From: Acidobacteriota bacterium
GTDB taxonomy: Bacteria; Acidobacteriota; Vicinamibacteria; Vicinamibacterales; UBA2999
DNA: 7,156 nt
Assembly (NCBI GenBank): GCA_013813075.1
Contig: JACCSI010000582.1
Span: 1-7,156 of the forward strand
Direction: 5' to 3'
A program made the translations under genes and the position numbers. Position 1 is the stretch's first letter. Each line of letters begins with the position of its first letter. Below, piece after piece: positions 6,694-7,156 of this stretch. A model generated the notes under the pieces. That model ran no database searches. It was not told the DNA's origin and saw nothing but the letters and a program-made list of their open reading frames with translations.

Positions 6694-7156
6694 GTGTCTA
6701 GTTGGCCGCAATCGTTTAGGAAGGGCCGCTGCTATGTCATCGGCGAAGTGGCACTCACACACGACGGCAGCCTTGGACTCGCGCACGCGTTTGTCGACGC
6801 GATCGCGACGACAGGCGCGGATGCCGTGAAATTTCAGACGCACATCGCCACCGCCGAAAGTACTCCCGGCGAACCCTTCCGTGTGCAGTTCAGCAAACAA
6901 GATACGTCCCGGTATGACTACTGGGTGCGGACCTCGTTCTCGACCGAGCAATGGCAAGAGTTGGCCGACCACACGCGTAAAGCAGGGCTCGACTTCATCA
7001 GCTCACCGTTTTCGCTGGAGGCTGTGACGCTGCTGGATCGTGCCGGCGTGGCGTTGTGGAAGGTGGCATCGGGAGAAGTCAGTAATGTTTCCCTGCTTGA
7101 CGCCATGACGCAGACCTCCCGGCCGGTGCTGCTGTCGAGCGGCATGAGCCCGTTCG
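6694..7156 (+). CDS. neuB: N-acetylneuraminate synthase family (NeuB-like nonulosonate synthase), 3'-truncated by window edge
   Basis: NeuB-type enzymes are cytoplasmic, metal-dependent TIM-barrel synthases that condense phosphoenolpyruvate with ManNAc or a related hexosamine to form a nonulosonic acid. Only 154 residues are visible, about 40-45% of the usual length near 340-360; the catalytic second half and the C-terminal SAF domain are off the window. Visible signatures are VIGEVALTHDGSL (E18, H23), GADAVKFQT (K46), SSPFS, WKVASGEVSN (K123, S126, E128) and LLSSGM (S148). The spacing of K123, S126, E128 and S148 matches that of PEP/substrate-binding residues in the meningococcal enzyme. GTG 6694 is the only plausible start codon between the in-frame upstream stop (6673-6675) and the first conserved motif. 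It has a good ribosome binding site. Product identity (Neu5Ac, legionaminate or other) cannot be set from this half. Confidence 0.93.
   Translation, partial: MSSWPQSFRKGRCYVIGEVALTHDGSLGLAHAFVDAIATTGADAVKFQTHIATAESTPGEPFRVQFSKQDTSRYDYWVRTSFSTEQWQELADHTRKAGLDFISSPFSLEAVTLLDRAGVALWKVASGEVSNVSLLDAMTQTSRPVLLSSGMSPF

Noticed and set aside
6163..6972. 269-codon open frame on the minus strand
   Set aside because: It runs antisense across the end of the second large gene and the start of the neuB-like gene, both of which have clear protein motifs. Its translation has no recognisable domain and is explained by high-GC codon bias.

Overview
The window is a gene-dense, single-strand stretch of a high-GC bacterial chromosome. 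All five genes lie on the + strand and almost no bases are non-coding. Three of them are the core enzymes of nonulosonic (sialic-acid-like) sugar biosynthesis. In order these are the 3' part of a hydrolysing UDP-GlcNAc 2-epimerase (NeuC-like, 1-825), a complete CMP-nonulosonate cytidylyltransferase (NeuA-like, 825-1532), and the 5' part of a nonulosonate synthase (NeuB-like, 6694-7156). Between neuA and neuB sit two very large genes (1529-4171 and 4168-6675). They encode paralogous two-module proteins of 880 and 835 residues.

The genes are packed as one transcription unit. The neuC stop and neuA start share one base (TAGTG). The next two junctions are 4-base ATGA overlaps. Only 18 bases separate the second large gene from the GTG start of neuB, and those bases hold a clear ribosome binding site. 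No promoter, terminator, RNA gene, repeat array or mobile element is visible. The operon runs off both ends of the window, and no gap exceeds 20 bases.

A likely overall scheme is that NeuC frees an N-acetylmannosamine-type sugar from its UDP donor and NeuB condenses it with phosphoenolpyruvate. NeuA then activates the product with CTP. The two large cytoplasmic proteins would use this or other activated donors to build a surface glycan such as capsule, O-antigen or glycoprotein decoration. Each large protein has an N-terminal GT-B/TagF-like half with an RPHP motif, an Arg/Lys-rich linker, and a strongly conserved C-terminal module of about 305 residues that I cannot assign to a named family. 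That tandem pair is the most novel part of the window. Whether the sugar is N-acetylneuraminate, legionaminate or another nonulosonate cannot be decided here.

The organism is probably a high-GC Gram-negative bacterium. Acidobacteriota or a deep-branching proteobacterium would fit the protein style and the codon bias towards G/C third positions, but this is a weak guess with no marker gene to support it.
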